Part shown: piece by piece, positions 6,727-13,534 of the stretch
Layout of the letters: each line of letters starts with the position of its first letter
Numbering within the stretch: the first letter of the stretch is position 1
DNA from: JAGMDK01 sp023128695
GTDB taxonomy: Bacteria > Planctomycetota > Phycisphaerae > UBA1845 > Fen-1342
DNA: 15,337 nt
Direction: 5' to 3'
NCBI GenBank assembly: GCA_030628805.1
Contig: DAOVQG010000086.1
Coordinates: 1-15,337 of the forward strand
The notes under the pieces: model-generated
The model's database searches: none
What the model saw: the letters and a program-made list of their open reading frames with translations, nothing else
Told to the model about the DNA's origin: nothing
Made by a program: the position numbers and the translations under genes

Positions 6727-7596
6727 ATGCTAGCTGCTATGGCTTTGATTCTGCAAGTCGTTGATCTCGTGCTGCTCGGAGCCGGGTGCCTGTGCGTCAT
6801 CGGATTCGTCGTCCGGCTCCGTCGTCGGGGACGCTGGCGCAACCCGCTCAGCGGCGTCGCCATCCCGGAGCAAGGCCCGAGCGGTCTGAGCGCCGTCATG
6901 ATGATCCTGGCGTTCATCGCCGTGCCGATGGCGTTGCTGGACCTGCTGACGCACGGTCTGCCGTGGGAGGAGGTCCTGCGGCCGGGATCGTACGCCTGGC
7001 ACCGGGCCCAGACGGCGGACGGCATCGGCAAGAGCATCGTCTGCCTGCTGATGATCGGATTGCTGGCACGGACGCGAGCCTTCGCCGGCCCGCCGCCCCG
7101 CGTCGGTCTGTGGAGCGGCATTCTGGTCGGCCTGGTCGGCGTTCTCGTCATCGTGCCCATTGTCACCGTCCAGCTCAGAATGGGAACGTTAGTCTGGGAA
7201 TGGATTCAGCCCGAGGTCGAGCCGCCTCAACATCCGGTGCTGCTGGCACTCAACACGAGCGATTGGGGGCGCTGGGGTATCGTGCAACTGCTCCTCGGCG
7301 CGGTCGTCATCGCCCCGCTGGCGGAGGAGCTGCTGTTTCGCGGAGTCCTGCTCCAGACGCTGTGCCGGCACCTGCGGCTGGGCTGGGCCGCGATTCTGTT
7401 CTCGAGCGTGCTCTTCGGCTGCGTGCACGTGGGGCAACCCCAGGCCGTGCTGCCGCTGACGAGCATGGGGATCATCCTCGGCTACCTGCGCTTGCGCAGC
7501 GGTTCATTGGGGCCGTGCATCCTGGCGCATATTCTGTTCAACGCCCGGACGATGACCTTCAACCTGCTCGCGTCCGAATTGCTGGAACCAGTCTGA
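6727..7596 (+). CDS. CPBP-family intramembrane metalloprotease, 289 aa
   Basis: The protein is a polytopic membrane protein with hydrophobic segments at about 6-28, 56-73, 100-114, 129-149, 184-198 and 220-265. In its C-terminal half it shows the CPBP (Abi/CAAX-protease-like) motifs in order: EELLFR with E200, E201 and R205; FGCVH with F230 and H234; and HILFN with H268 and N272. These residues form the metal site and active site in the family. Members cleave substrates within or near the membrane, or act as immunity or processing factors; the substrate here is unknown. Two in-frame ATGs, 6727 and 6739, are possible starts and neither has a clear Shine-Dalgarno. It is divergent from trpC across 36 bp, so the two promoters must overlap or lie partly within coding DNA. 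The repeat-packed gap follows its stop codon. Confidence 0.9.
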   Translation: MLAAMALILQVVDLVLLGAGCLCVIGFVVRLRRRGRWRNPLSGVAIPEQGPSGLSAVMMILAFIAVPMALLDLLTHGLPWEEVLRPGSYAWHRAQTADGIGKSIVCLLMIGLLARTRAFAGPPPRVGLWSGILVGLVGVLVIVPIVTVQLRMGTLVWEWIQPEVEPPQHPVLLALNTSDWGRWGIVQLLLGAVVIAPLAEELLFRGVLLQTLCRHLRLGWAAILFSSVLFGCVHVGQPQAVLPLTSMGIILGYLRLRSGSLGPCILAHILFNARTMTFNLLASELLEPV

Positions 7597-7618
7597 GTCA
7601 CCCAACAATACATCTCAT

Positions 7619-7791
7619 GAAGAGCCGCGGGCTTCAGCCCGCGCGGCGCCGCGCAAGGGAGGCCACATTAGGCCGCGAACGACCGCGCGGTGTTTGAAGA
7701 GGAGCCGCGGGCTTCAGCCCGCGCGGTCGTTCGCGATGAATAGTGTTCCTCTCCTGCGGAACACCGCGCGGGCTGAAGCCCGCGGCTCTTC
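7619..7791. repeat. Cluster of three SRGLQPAR-type palindromic units
   Basis: Units lie at 7619-7646 (direct), 7702-7726 (direct, preceded by GAAGAG) and 7764-7791 (inverted). Each contains GCGGGC-TTCA-GCCCGC or its complement. In addition a perfect 17 bp inverted repeat (7674-7690 against 7719-7735, starting CGCGAACGACC) extends pairing beyond the second unit, so the cluster could fold into a large nested structure. Confidence 0.88.
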
Positions 7792-7837
7792 GTTGTCGCA
7801 CGATCGCGCACGGTCATTTGATGCTTGCCGAAACCAA

Positions 7838-7865
7838 CGGCCGGTACGGAGCCCGGCCGCTACAT
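7838..7865. repeat. CGGCCGGTACGG palindromic unit (copy 2)
   Basis: This unit is the reverse complement of the one at 580-607, with stem CGGCCGG and CCGGCCG and tail CTACAT. It is in direct orientation with the copy at 7932-7960; the two bracket the micro-tandem arrays. Confidence 0.85.
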
Positions 7866-7932
7866 CTAGAAACTAGAAACTAGAGACTAGACCTTGTCAC
7901 CTTGTCACGTTCCCACATTCCCACGTTCCCAC
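7866..7932. repeat. Three abutting micro-tandem arrays of 7, 8 and 8 bp
   Basis: Positions 7866-7890 are a 7 bp array, CTAGAAA repeated (third unit CTAGAGA) and ending in a fourth CTAG, so CTAG recurs every 7 bp at 7866, 7873, 7880 and 7887. Positions 7891-7906 are ACCTTGTC twice, followed by AC. Positions 7909-7932 are three 8 bp units, GTTCCCAC, ATTCCCAC and GTTCCCAC. The arrays touch each other and are framed by the two CGGCCGGTACGG units. The function is unknown; copy number could vary by slippage. Confidence 0.9.
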
Positions 7933-7960
7933 GGCCGGTACGGAGCCCGGCCGCTACAAT
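7932..7960. repeat. CGGCCGGTACGG palindromic unit (copy 3)
   Basis: This is a second direct copy of the unit at 7838-7865, identical through the CTACA tail, starting on the last base of the TTCCCAC array. It ends 8 bp before the HPt stop codon. Confidence 0.85.
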
Positions 7961-7968
7961 TGCGTCCC

Positions 7969-8301
7969 TCAGTCGAGACCGGCTTCGGCGGCGTGGACGA
8001 GTTGGGTCAAGCGGGTCATCCAGCCCTCATAATCACCGGCCATCTGAGCGCGGAAAGCCTGCTCCATTTTCGCGCAGAGCTCACTGATGTCCGGATAGCC
8101 ATAGGAACCCCCGGCTCCCTTCAGGCGGTGAGCCACGGTCGTAAGCTGGTCCCAGTCGAGCTGCTCGTAGGCCTGCTTGATCTCCTCCAGTCGTTGCTCG
8201 AGGCCCTTCACGAACTCCTCCACCACATCGAGCAAGTCCGGGTCTTCTTCCAAGAGCTGAGATACCAGTTTTTCGGTCGCCGGCTGTTGCACAGAACTCA
8301 T
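7969..8301 (-). CDS. HPt (histidine phosphotransfer) domain protein, 110 aa
   Basis: This is a stand-alone HPt protein. The signature AHRLKGAGGSYGYPDISELC holds the phospho-accepting histidine H58 and the Gly-rich turn that packs against a response regulator. The rest is the expected four-helix bundle: LLDVVEEFVKGLEQRLEEIKQAYE before the motif and LCAKMEQAFRAQM after it. Such proteins pass phosphoryl groups between hybrid kinases and response regulators in the cytoplasm. The start is the ATG MSSVQQPATEKL, with a GAGG-like site just upstream; an upstream in-frame extension of 14 residues is possible but has no better site. It is divergent from glmS (271 bp between starts), and no kinase or receiver gene is in the window, so its partners are encoded elsewhere. 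Confidence 0.9.
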   Translation of the reverse strand: MSSVQQPATEKLVSQLLEEDPDLLDVVEEFVKGLEQRLEEIKQAYEQLDWDQLTTVAHRLKGAGGSYGYPDISELCAKMEQAFRAQMAGDYEGWMTRLTQLVHAAEAGLD

Positions 8302-8572
8302 TTTGACCTCGGCAGTTACGTAGTTTAGACTCACGGGCTGCACAGTACGCCGCTAACGTATCCCTGTGCCAGGTCGAACGCGGCAAGGAGCTTATCCGGG
8401 CCCACCTGGGGCCGCATTTCGGCTCTGGCGCTGAGTGTTACATCGGTCCGTGGCGACCGCGGATGTCGCAATTCGGCTGTAAGAACATCCAAAAAATCGC
8501 ACGGCACGGCCGGGCAAGCGTACGGCTGAGTAGGAATCTGCAACTGCCACGGTCCATTTCTGGAGGCGAAAT

Positions 8573-10399
8573 ATGTGCGGCATCGTCGCGTATCTCGGTC
8601 AGCGCGAAGCAACCCCGATCCTCACCGAGGGACTCAAACGGCTGGAGTATCGCGGCTATGACTCGGCCGGGATCGCGGTCATCCGCGACGGGGAGTTGCT
8701 GATCCGCCGCTCCGTTGGGCGAATATCGGCCTTGGAACAAAAAATCGGCTCCGACCTCGCCGGGACGACGGTCGGGATAGCCCACACGCGCTGGGCCACG
8801 CACGGCGCCCCGACCGAGAGCAACGCGCACCCGCATTGTGACGCCAACGGCCGGCTGGCCCTGATTCACAACGGCATTATCGAAAACTACCGTGTTTTAC
8901 GGACCTTCCTGGAAGAGCAGGGCATCGAGTTCGCCAGCGAGACCGATACCGAGGTGCTCGCCCAGCTCATCGGGCATTTCTACGACGGGAACCTGGGTAA
9001 GGCCGTGCGGCGAGCACTCCGCGAGGTACGGGGGACGTTCGGCATCGCCGTTCTGCACGTCGACGAGCCGGACACGATCGTCGCGGCCCGGCGCGGCAGC
9101 CCGTTGATCATCGGGATCGGGAAGGACGAATACGTCATCGCCTCGGATGCTTCCGCGATCATCCAGCACACCCCACAAGTGATCTATTTATCCGATAACG
9201 AAGTGGCTGTAGTGAGTCGGGACGGTTTCCATACAACCAATCTCGAAGCGGCCCCGGTGACCAAGGAGATCGAGGAGGTCGAGTGGAAACTCGAACAGCT
9301 CGAGCTCGGCGAACACCAGCACTTCATGGCCAAAGAGATTTTCGAGCAGCCGGAGGCGCTTCGGAACGGCATGCGCGGCCGGATTGAATTGCCGGACGGA
9401 AAGGTCGTGCTCGGCGGGTTGGCCCCCGCCATGCGGGAGCTGGTCCGCTGCAAACGAATCATCCTGACGGCTTGCGGGACCGCGTGGCACGCCAGCCTGG
9501 TCGGCGAATACCTGATCGAGGACATCGCCCGGATTCCCTGCGAGGTCGAGTACGCCAGTGAGTTCCGGTACCGCAACCCGCTCATCTCCGATGGGACCGT
9601 GGTAATCGCGATATCCCAGAGCGGCGAGACGGCGGACACACTGGCGGCCTTGCGTGAAGCCCAGGAAAAGGGAGCCCTTACGCTCGGCATCGTCAACTCC
9701 GTCGGATCGACCATCGCGCGTGAGACCGACGCCGGCGTGTATCTACACGTGGGGCCGGAGATCGGGGTGGCCTCGACCAAGGCTTTCACCGGGCAAGTGA
9801 CGATCCTGGCGATGCTGGCCGCGTTGCTCGGCCGCCGCCGACACATGAGCCACGCCGCGTGCCAGGAGTACCTGAACGCGCTGAGCAAAATGCCGGAGGC
9901 CATCGAGAAGGCGCTCGAACTCACTTCGCAGACGCGGCAGATCGCGGCGCGGTTCATTGAATCCAACAACTGGCTGTACCTCGGCCGCGGCTTGCAGTAT
10001 CCGATCGCGCTCGAGGGGGCCCTGAAACTGAAGGAAATCAGTTATATCCACGCCGAAGGGCTGCCGGCCGCGGAGATGAAGCACGGCCCGATCGCGCTAA
10101 TCAACGAGGACATGCCGGTCGTCATCATCGCGGTCCACGACCACCTGTACGAGAAGGTGGTCAGCAACATCGAAGAGGTCCGCAGCCGCGGCGGGCACGT
10201 CATCGCGGTCGCCACGGAGGGTGACGAGAACATCCGCCATCTGGCCGAGGACATACTCTACGTCCCAGACGTGCCGGCGGCGCTCCAGCCTCTCGTGACG
10301 GTCATTCCGCTGCAACTGCTGGCCTACCACGCGGCGGTCCTGCGCGGCTGCGATGTGGACAAGCCGCGCAACCTGGCGAAGTCAGTGACCGTGGAGTAG
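8573..10399 (+). CDS. glmS: Glutamine--fructose-6-phosphate aminotransferase (isomerizing)
   Basis: The enzyme makes glucosamine 6-phosphate from fructose 6-phosphate and glutamine, the first step to UDP-GlcNAc for the cell envelope. At 608 residues it is the standard length. Cys2 of MCGIVAYLG is the glutaminase nucleophile after Met removal. The class II amidotransferase domain continues with RGYDSAG, HTRWATHG (71-78), NAHPH and HNGIIENY (99-106). The isomerase half has two SIS domains: LTACGTAWHASLVGEY, ISQSGETADTLAAL and ASTKAFTGQV in the first, and GLQYPIALEGALKLKEISYI with EMKHGPIALI in the second. It ends in the conserved tail DKPRNLAKSVTVE, which carries the catalytic and ammonia-channel residues. 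GGAGG lies 6 bp upstream of the ATG. I could not recognise a glmS ribozyme in the 5' region. The last 18 bp overlap the convergent ispF end. Confidence 0.98.
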   Translation: MCGIVAYLGQREATPILTEGLKRLEYRGYDSAGIAVIRDGELLIRRSVGRISALEQKIGSDLAGTTVGIAHTRWATHGAPTESNAHPHCDANGRLALIHNGIIENYRVLRTFLEEQGIEFASETDTEVLAQLIGHFYDGNLGKAVRRALREVRGTFGIAVLHVDEPDTIVAARRGSPLIIGIGKDEYVIASDASAIIQHTPQVIYLSDNEVAVVSRDGFHTTNLEAAPVTKEIEEVEWKLEQLELGEHQHFMAKEIFEQPEALRNGMRGRIELPDGKVVLGGLAPAMRELVRCKRIILTACGTAWHASLVGEYLIEDIARIPCEVEYASEFRYRNPLISDGTVVIAISQSGETADTLAALREAQEKGALTLGIVNSVGSTIARETDAGVYLHVGPEIGVASTKAFTGQVTILAMLAALLGRRRHMSHAACQEYLNALSKMPEAIEKALELTSQTRQIAARFIESNNWLYLGRGLQYPIALEGALKLKEISYIHAEGLPAAEMKHGPIALINEDMPVVIIAVHDHLYEKVVSNIEEVRSRGGHVIAVATEGDENIRHLAEDILYVPDVPAALQPLVTVIPLQLLAYHAAVLRGCDVDKPRNLAKSVTVE

Positions 10400-10891
10400 G
10401 TGGGATGGCGTCAGCAGCACGCTGGCCCAGCAGCCGATCGCTTCGCCGCGGCCGATGGCGTCGAGACCTTCATTTGTGGTGGCCTTGAGGCCCACGCAGT
10501 CGGGCGAAATACTTAACAACTCGGCGACGGCCTGCTTGATCCGCGACTTGTAGGGCGCCAGCTTCGGCCGCTCGGCGTGGATGATCAAGTCCACGTTGGC
10601 GACTTGCAAACCGGCCGCTTGGACTCGTCGGAGGGCCTCGGCGACGAATTGTCGGCTGTCGGCCCCCGCCCACGCCGAGTCCTGGTCGGGGAACAGCTCG
10701 CCGATGTCGGGCTGGCCGGCGGCCCCCAGTAATGCGTCGCACAGGGCGTGGAGAACGACGTCGGCGTCGCTGTGTCCCTGGAGACCCAGATCGTAGGGTA
10801 TCCGCACCCCGCCTAAAATAAGCGAACGGCCCGCCACGAGGCGATGGATGTCATAGCCAATGCCGGTGCGGGCGGGCCGGACGGACTTCAC
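10382..10891 (-). CDS. ispF: 2-C-methyl-D-erythritol 2,4-cyclodiphosphate synthase
   Basis: The enzyme cyclises CDP-methylerythritol 2-phosphate, with release of CMP, in the non-mevalonate isoprenoid pathway. With the GTG start at 10891 the protein has 169 residues. Zn ligands are D14 and H16 in GIGYDIHRL and H48 in VVLHALCDALLGA. Other family motifs are GHSDAD (39-44), DIGELFPDQD (62-71) and KATTNEGLDAIGRGEAI (136-152). The frame stays open upstream, but the extra peptide is unlike IspF and overlaps the preceding gene. The GTG shares 4 bp (GTGA) with the stop codon of the metalloprotease gene upstream, an arrangement typical of translational coupling. The C-terminus TPSHLLHGH runs a few residues beyond most homologues, over the glmS 3' end. 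No ispD is in the window, though ispD and ispF are often adjacent. Confidence 0.96.
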   Translation of the reverse strand: MKSVRPARTGIGYDIHRLVAGRSLILGGVRIPYDLGLQGHSDADVVLHALCDALLGAAGQPDIGELFPDQDSAWAGADSRQFVAEALRRVQAAGLQVANVDLIIHAERPKLAPYKSRIKQAVAELLSISPDCVGLKATTNEGLDAIGRGEAIGCWASVLLTPSHLLHGH

Positions 10892-12039
10892 GGTGTACGC
10901 TCCCCTATGCCGAGGAACCCCAGGATCCACCCCAGGATCTCTTCCGCATCCTGAAAGCCGAACGGGAAGACCGACTCGTCGAGCGGAGAGGTCTTGAACT
11001 CCTGCGGCTGCAAGAGGCGCTCGTTGTAGCAGGTCGTGTCCATCAGGCCGTCGCAATCGTGGGTGTGCACCAGGCCCAGCAGATGGCCGACCTCGTGTGC
11101 CGCCGTGTTCGCCACGGCTTGGGCCAGTTGTTCGAACGTCGGCTCGGTGTTGAACACGTCGCGATAGCCCTCGATAAAAATGATGGCATCGTCGTTGGGG
11201 TCCTCGTTGAACGTGTCGATCTGTTCGGAGATCGCGAAGGCCGCGTAGCTCTGGCCGCCGAAATAGACCGTCGAGTGCGAGCCCGACGGCTCGGCCTGAT
11301 CATCCGAATTCAGCACGAGCATGTTGAACTCGGCATAACGCTCTTCGACTAGTTCCTGGACGCGATCCTTGAACGCCTCGGTCTGCTCGGCGGGCAGGCC
11401 GACGTCAGCCGCGCTGAAGGGCCGCAGGTTGAACAGCCCGACGTTCCGGACGAGGATTTCGTCGCCGCCGTTCCAATCGAGAAAGACGACCTGAGCCCGG
11501 GTGGCGGGCACGCCGACGGTGCGTTGCACGCGTACCGTGGCTTCGTATTCGCCGGTGGTGAAGTTGCCGGCATAGGCGACGATAGCGAGATAATAGGTAT
11601 CCTGCTCGCCGCGGATCACGATGTCGAGTTGGGGGTTCAGGTCGCTGCCGTCCGGGGCCCGGTCGTCGTTATAAGCTACCAAATACTCGCGGCTGTCGAG
11701 GATGGCGGCCACCGGATCGAGGTTCTGGCTGGTCCGCTGGACGTCGACGAAGAGGCGATCGCCGGGAGCCAAGGTCCCGAGCTCATATACGTCGATGTCC
11801 GCCGAGCCGGTGATCGAACCTGTAAATACCAGTTCGTCGTCGGATGGACTCAGCGCCAGGGCGGTGGCCGTGGCCAGCGAACTGTTGGCCGCGTCCGTCG
11901 TCCCCCCGTCGGTTCCGTCCACCTCCTGGGCGGCGAAGGGACATCCGCAGCAGAAAAGCAGCAGCGGCAGCGCTGTTACTGCCAACCAGTTCAAGCGTTG
12001 CCGCCGTTTCTCAAAGCGAGTTGTTGAAAGTGGTTTCAT
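10888..12039 (-). CDS. Secreted metzincin-type zinc metalloprotease with PPC-like domain
   Basis: The protein has 383 residues from the ATG at 12039; an in-frame GTG at 12048 is possible, but the AGGA at its 5' side is only 3 bp away. An N-terminal signal runs RRQRLNWLAVTALPLLLF to a cysteine cluster FCCGC (about 29-33), probably a lipoprotein anchor. Residues about 70-173 resemble a bacterial pre-peptidase C-terminal (PPC) domain: VFTGSITGSADIDVYELG, GDRLFVDVQR, LDPVAAILD, DTYYLAIVAY. The catalytic domain holds HEVGHLLGLVH with H315, E316, H319 and H325, followed by the Met-turn GLMDTT with M333, which is the metzincin signature. A conserved ESVFPFGFQDAEEIL ends the protein. It is a paralogue of the next gene upstream. 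The substrate is unknown. Its stop overlaps the ispF start, so the two are probably on one transcript. Confidence 0.85.
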   Translation of the reverse strand: MKPLSTTRFEKRRQRLNWLAVTALPLLLFCCGCPFAAQEVDGTDGGTTDAANSSLATATALALSPSDDELVFTGSITGSADIDVYELGTLAPGDRLFVDVQRTSQNLDPVAAILDSREYLVAYNDDRAPDGSDLNPQLDIVIRGEQDTYYLAIVAYAGNFTTGEYEATVRVQRTVGVPATRAQVVFLDWNGGDEILVRNVGLFNLRPFSAADVGLPAEQTEAFKDRVQELVEERYAEFNMLVLNSDDQAEPSGSHSTVYFGGQSYAAFAISEQIDTFNEDPNDDAIIFIEGYRDVFNTEPTFEQLAQAVANTAAHEVGHLLGLVHTHDCDGLMDTTCYNERLLQPQEFKTSPLDESVFPFGFQDAEEILGWILGFLGIGERTP

Positions 12040-12085
12040 GTATTTCACGTGTCCTGGGGCATTAGTGCTCTGTCAGCGTTGCATT

Positions 12086-12158
12086 GATGGGTGGCACGGC
12101 CGTGTCGGCCGTGAATACCTGCGACTTGTACACGGCTGACACAGCCGTGCCACCCATC
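12086..12158. repeat. Long inverted repeat, GATGGGTGGCACGGC type
   Basis: Arms at 12086-12113 and 12131-12158 pair at 26 of 28 positions around a 17 bp loop; the two mismatches are G/T-type wobble positions in the stem. It lies upstream of the metzincin gene on the minus strand, within the gap between the two paralogues. No other copy is visible in the window. Confidence 0.88.
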
Positions 12159-12169
12159 GTAAAAGTATA

Positions 12170-12287
12170 ATGTAGCGTCCGGGCTCTGTCCCGGACGAAA
12201 TGTAGTGTCCGGGCTCCGTCCCGGACGTAGTCGTAGATGAGCGTTTTCCAGCATCCTACGTCCGGGACAGAGCCCGGACGCTACATT
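12170..12287. repeat. Three TGTAGCGTCCGGG palindromic units (2 direct, 1 inverted)
   Basis: Units lie at 12170-12196, 12200-12230 and, inverted, 12256-12287. Each has an 8 bp stem, CGTCCGGG and CCCGGACG, around CTCTGT or CTCCGT, preceded by ATGTAG. This is the same layout as the CGGCCGG family at 580-607 but with a compensated base-pair change in the stem. The second and third units are inverted relative to each other, so a larger hairpin is possible. Confidence 0.88.
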
Positions 12288-12298
12288 CGAGACAAAGC

Positions 12299-13534
12299 CT
12301 AGTCATCCGGATTCAGGCAGTTTCCACAGCGGCAGTGCAACTCGTGGCGGATAATGGCCCGCAACTCTGCCTTCCGCTGTAGTTTCGCCGCCGACAGGGC
12401 TTTTGTCACGTCCATCTTTTTCTCCGTCCCCATTTTGTACCCGACCGTCTCGGCGAGTCGTTGGGGTGAGTTCTCGAATCCGAACGGAAAGACGGTCGGC
12501 TCCAGGGGCCCGAGCGTAAAGCTCTGATCGGCAACCAGGTCCCACGCGGTCCCGGTCGTGTCCATGAGGTCCACCGGCGAGGTCGTGTGGAACAGGCCCA
12601 GCAGATGGCCCAACTCGTGGCTGGCGGTGTTGCCGATCATTTGCGCCATTTCCTCGACGGTCAGATTCATGACCCGGAAGTCGGAGAACGCCTCCGCGTA
12701 GACGACCGCCGTTTGCCCCAGGTTCGCGTTGTACTGATCCACGTTGTCCGCCAGGCCGAGCAAGCGCTCGTCGTCGCCGCCAATGTGGATCGTCGCATAA
12801 GTGCCGCTCGGCGGCGGCCCGTCGTCCGACGACGTTATTACCACATTATAGCCGGCGTAATCCTCACGCATCACCTCCAGGATCGCGGCCTTCATGCTTT
12901 CGGTGGCCCCGGCGTAATCGGGGTCCAGCGTGGCCGCGTCGAAGGCCGGGAATGAGTGACCCGCCCGCCGATGCACTTTGACATCCGTGCCGGGCCCGAA
13001 GTTTACCCAGACCACCTGCCGGCGCGGGGCCGGGACCAGCGCGCCGGAGCGGTAGTTCAGGTCGAACTGAAAGTCCCCGCCGCCGCTGCCGTAGGCCGGC
13101 GTCACCCCCACAAACAGCGTGGGCGTGTCCGCCCGGATGATGTGTTCGAGCGGATTCCTGGACGAGATCAGTCGTCGCTGGAGCAGCTCATAGTTGGCGT
13201 CGAGCATTACCACGAGGAACGACGCGAGGCCGATCGAGTTCTCGGACGTGATCGTCCATTCGTCGCCAAACGCGCTGCCGGCGACCTCGAATAACAGGTA
13301 GTCCCCCCTCTCCGTTACCGAACCCGTCAAGACCATCCCCGTGCTGACGGATTGCGCGGTGGGAAACGGCGTGGAAGCCGCGGCGTCGAAATCGCCTGCT
13401 CCCGGGGCGTCTTCCACGAGGACCGCGAGGGGGTCTACTATTCCGCCGGCGTCTGAGCCGATCATTTCCGGGGCGCAGCCGACGGGGATCACACAAACGA
13501 CAATTGCAATCACTCTGCTGAAACATAGCCGCAT
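12299..13534 (-). CDS. Secreted metzincin-type zinc metalloprotease, paralogue with Cys-containing tail
   Basis: The protein has 411 residues from the ATG MRLCFSRVIAIVVCVIPVGC, chosen because GGGAG lies about 6 bp upstream and because it gives a compact lipoprotein-like signal ending at C20; the -3 proline is not ideal for a lipobox. Residues about 66-161 form a PPC-like beta domain (TGMVLTGSVTERGDYLLFEV, TPTLFVGVTPAYG). The catalytic motif is HELGHLLGLFH with H306, E307, H310 and H316, then the Met-turn DLMDTT with M324, and the shared LEPTVFPFGFENS segment. It aligns along its length with the downstream metzincin, so the pair arose by duplication. Unlike its partner it ends in a Lys/Arg-rich helix and a HCRCGNCLNPDD tail, whose four nearby Cys/His residues could bind a metal. 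The substrate is unknown. Confidence 0.85.
   Translation of the reverse strand: MRLCFSRVIAIVVCVIPVGCAPEMIGSDAGGIVDPLAVLVEDAPGAGDFDAAASTPFPTAQSVSTGMVLTGSVTERGDYLLFEVAGSAFGDEWTITSENSIGLASFLVVMLDANYELLQRRLISSRNPLEHIIRADTPTLFVGVTPAYGSGGGDFQFDLNYRSGALVPAPRRQVVWVNFGPGTDVKVHRRAGHSFPAFDAATLDPDYAGATESMKAAILEVMREDYAGYNVVITSSDDGPPPSGTYATIHIGGDDERLLGLADNVDQYNANLGQTAVVYAEAFSDFRVMNLTVEEMAQMIGNTASHELGHLLGLFHTTSPVDLMDTTGTAWDLVADQSFTLGPLEPTVFPFGFENSPQRLAETVGYKMGTEKKMDVTKALSAAKLQRKAELRAIIRHELHCRCGNCLNPDD

Larger units (their letters stand above)
7597..7968. other. Convergent intergenic gap composed almost entirely of repeats
   Basis: This 372 bp stretch lies between the 3' ends of the CPBP gene and the HPt gene. 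It holds three SRGLQPAR-type units (7619-7791), two CGGCCGGTACGG units (7838-7865 and 7932-7960) and, between these, three abutting micro-tandem arrays (7866-7932). I see no gene; short open frames here are repeat-derived. Confidence 0.8.

Noticed and set aside
7694..7876. A 60-codon plus-strand frame with SRGLQPAR and a similar frame at 12045-12254 (minus)
   Set aside because: Both consist of intergenic repeat units and have no ribosome binding site or conserved motif.
7619..7960. Possible CRISPR array
   Set aside because: Repeats are palindromic units of different families in mixed orientation, with irregular spacing and no constant-length spacers; no cas gene is nearby.
8344..8572. Possible glmS ribozyme in the glmS leader
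   Set aside because: I could not recognise the ribozyme core or its conserved cleavage-site context, and that ribozyme is known mainly from Gram-positive bacteria; a covariance-model search would be decisive.
9184..9969. A 261-codon minus-strand open frame inside glmS
   Set aside because: It is a shadow of the GlmS coding frame; composition is Ser/Arg-rich and no family motif is visible.
10892..11056. Upstream extension of ispF
   Set aside because: The added residues overlap the metzincin coding sequence in another frame and have no similarity to IspF, which normally begins close to the GIGYDIHRL motif.
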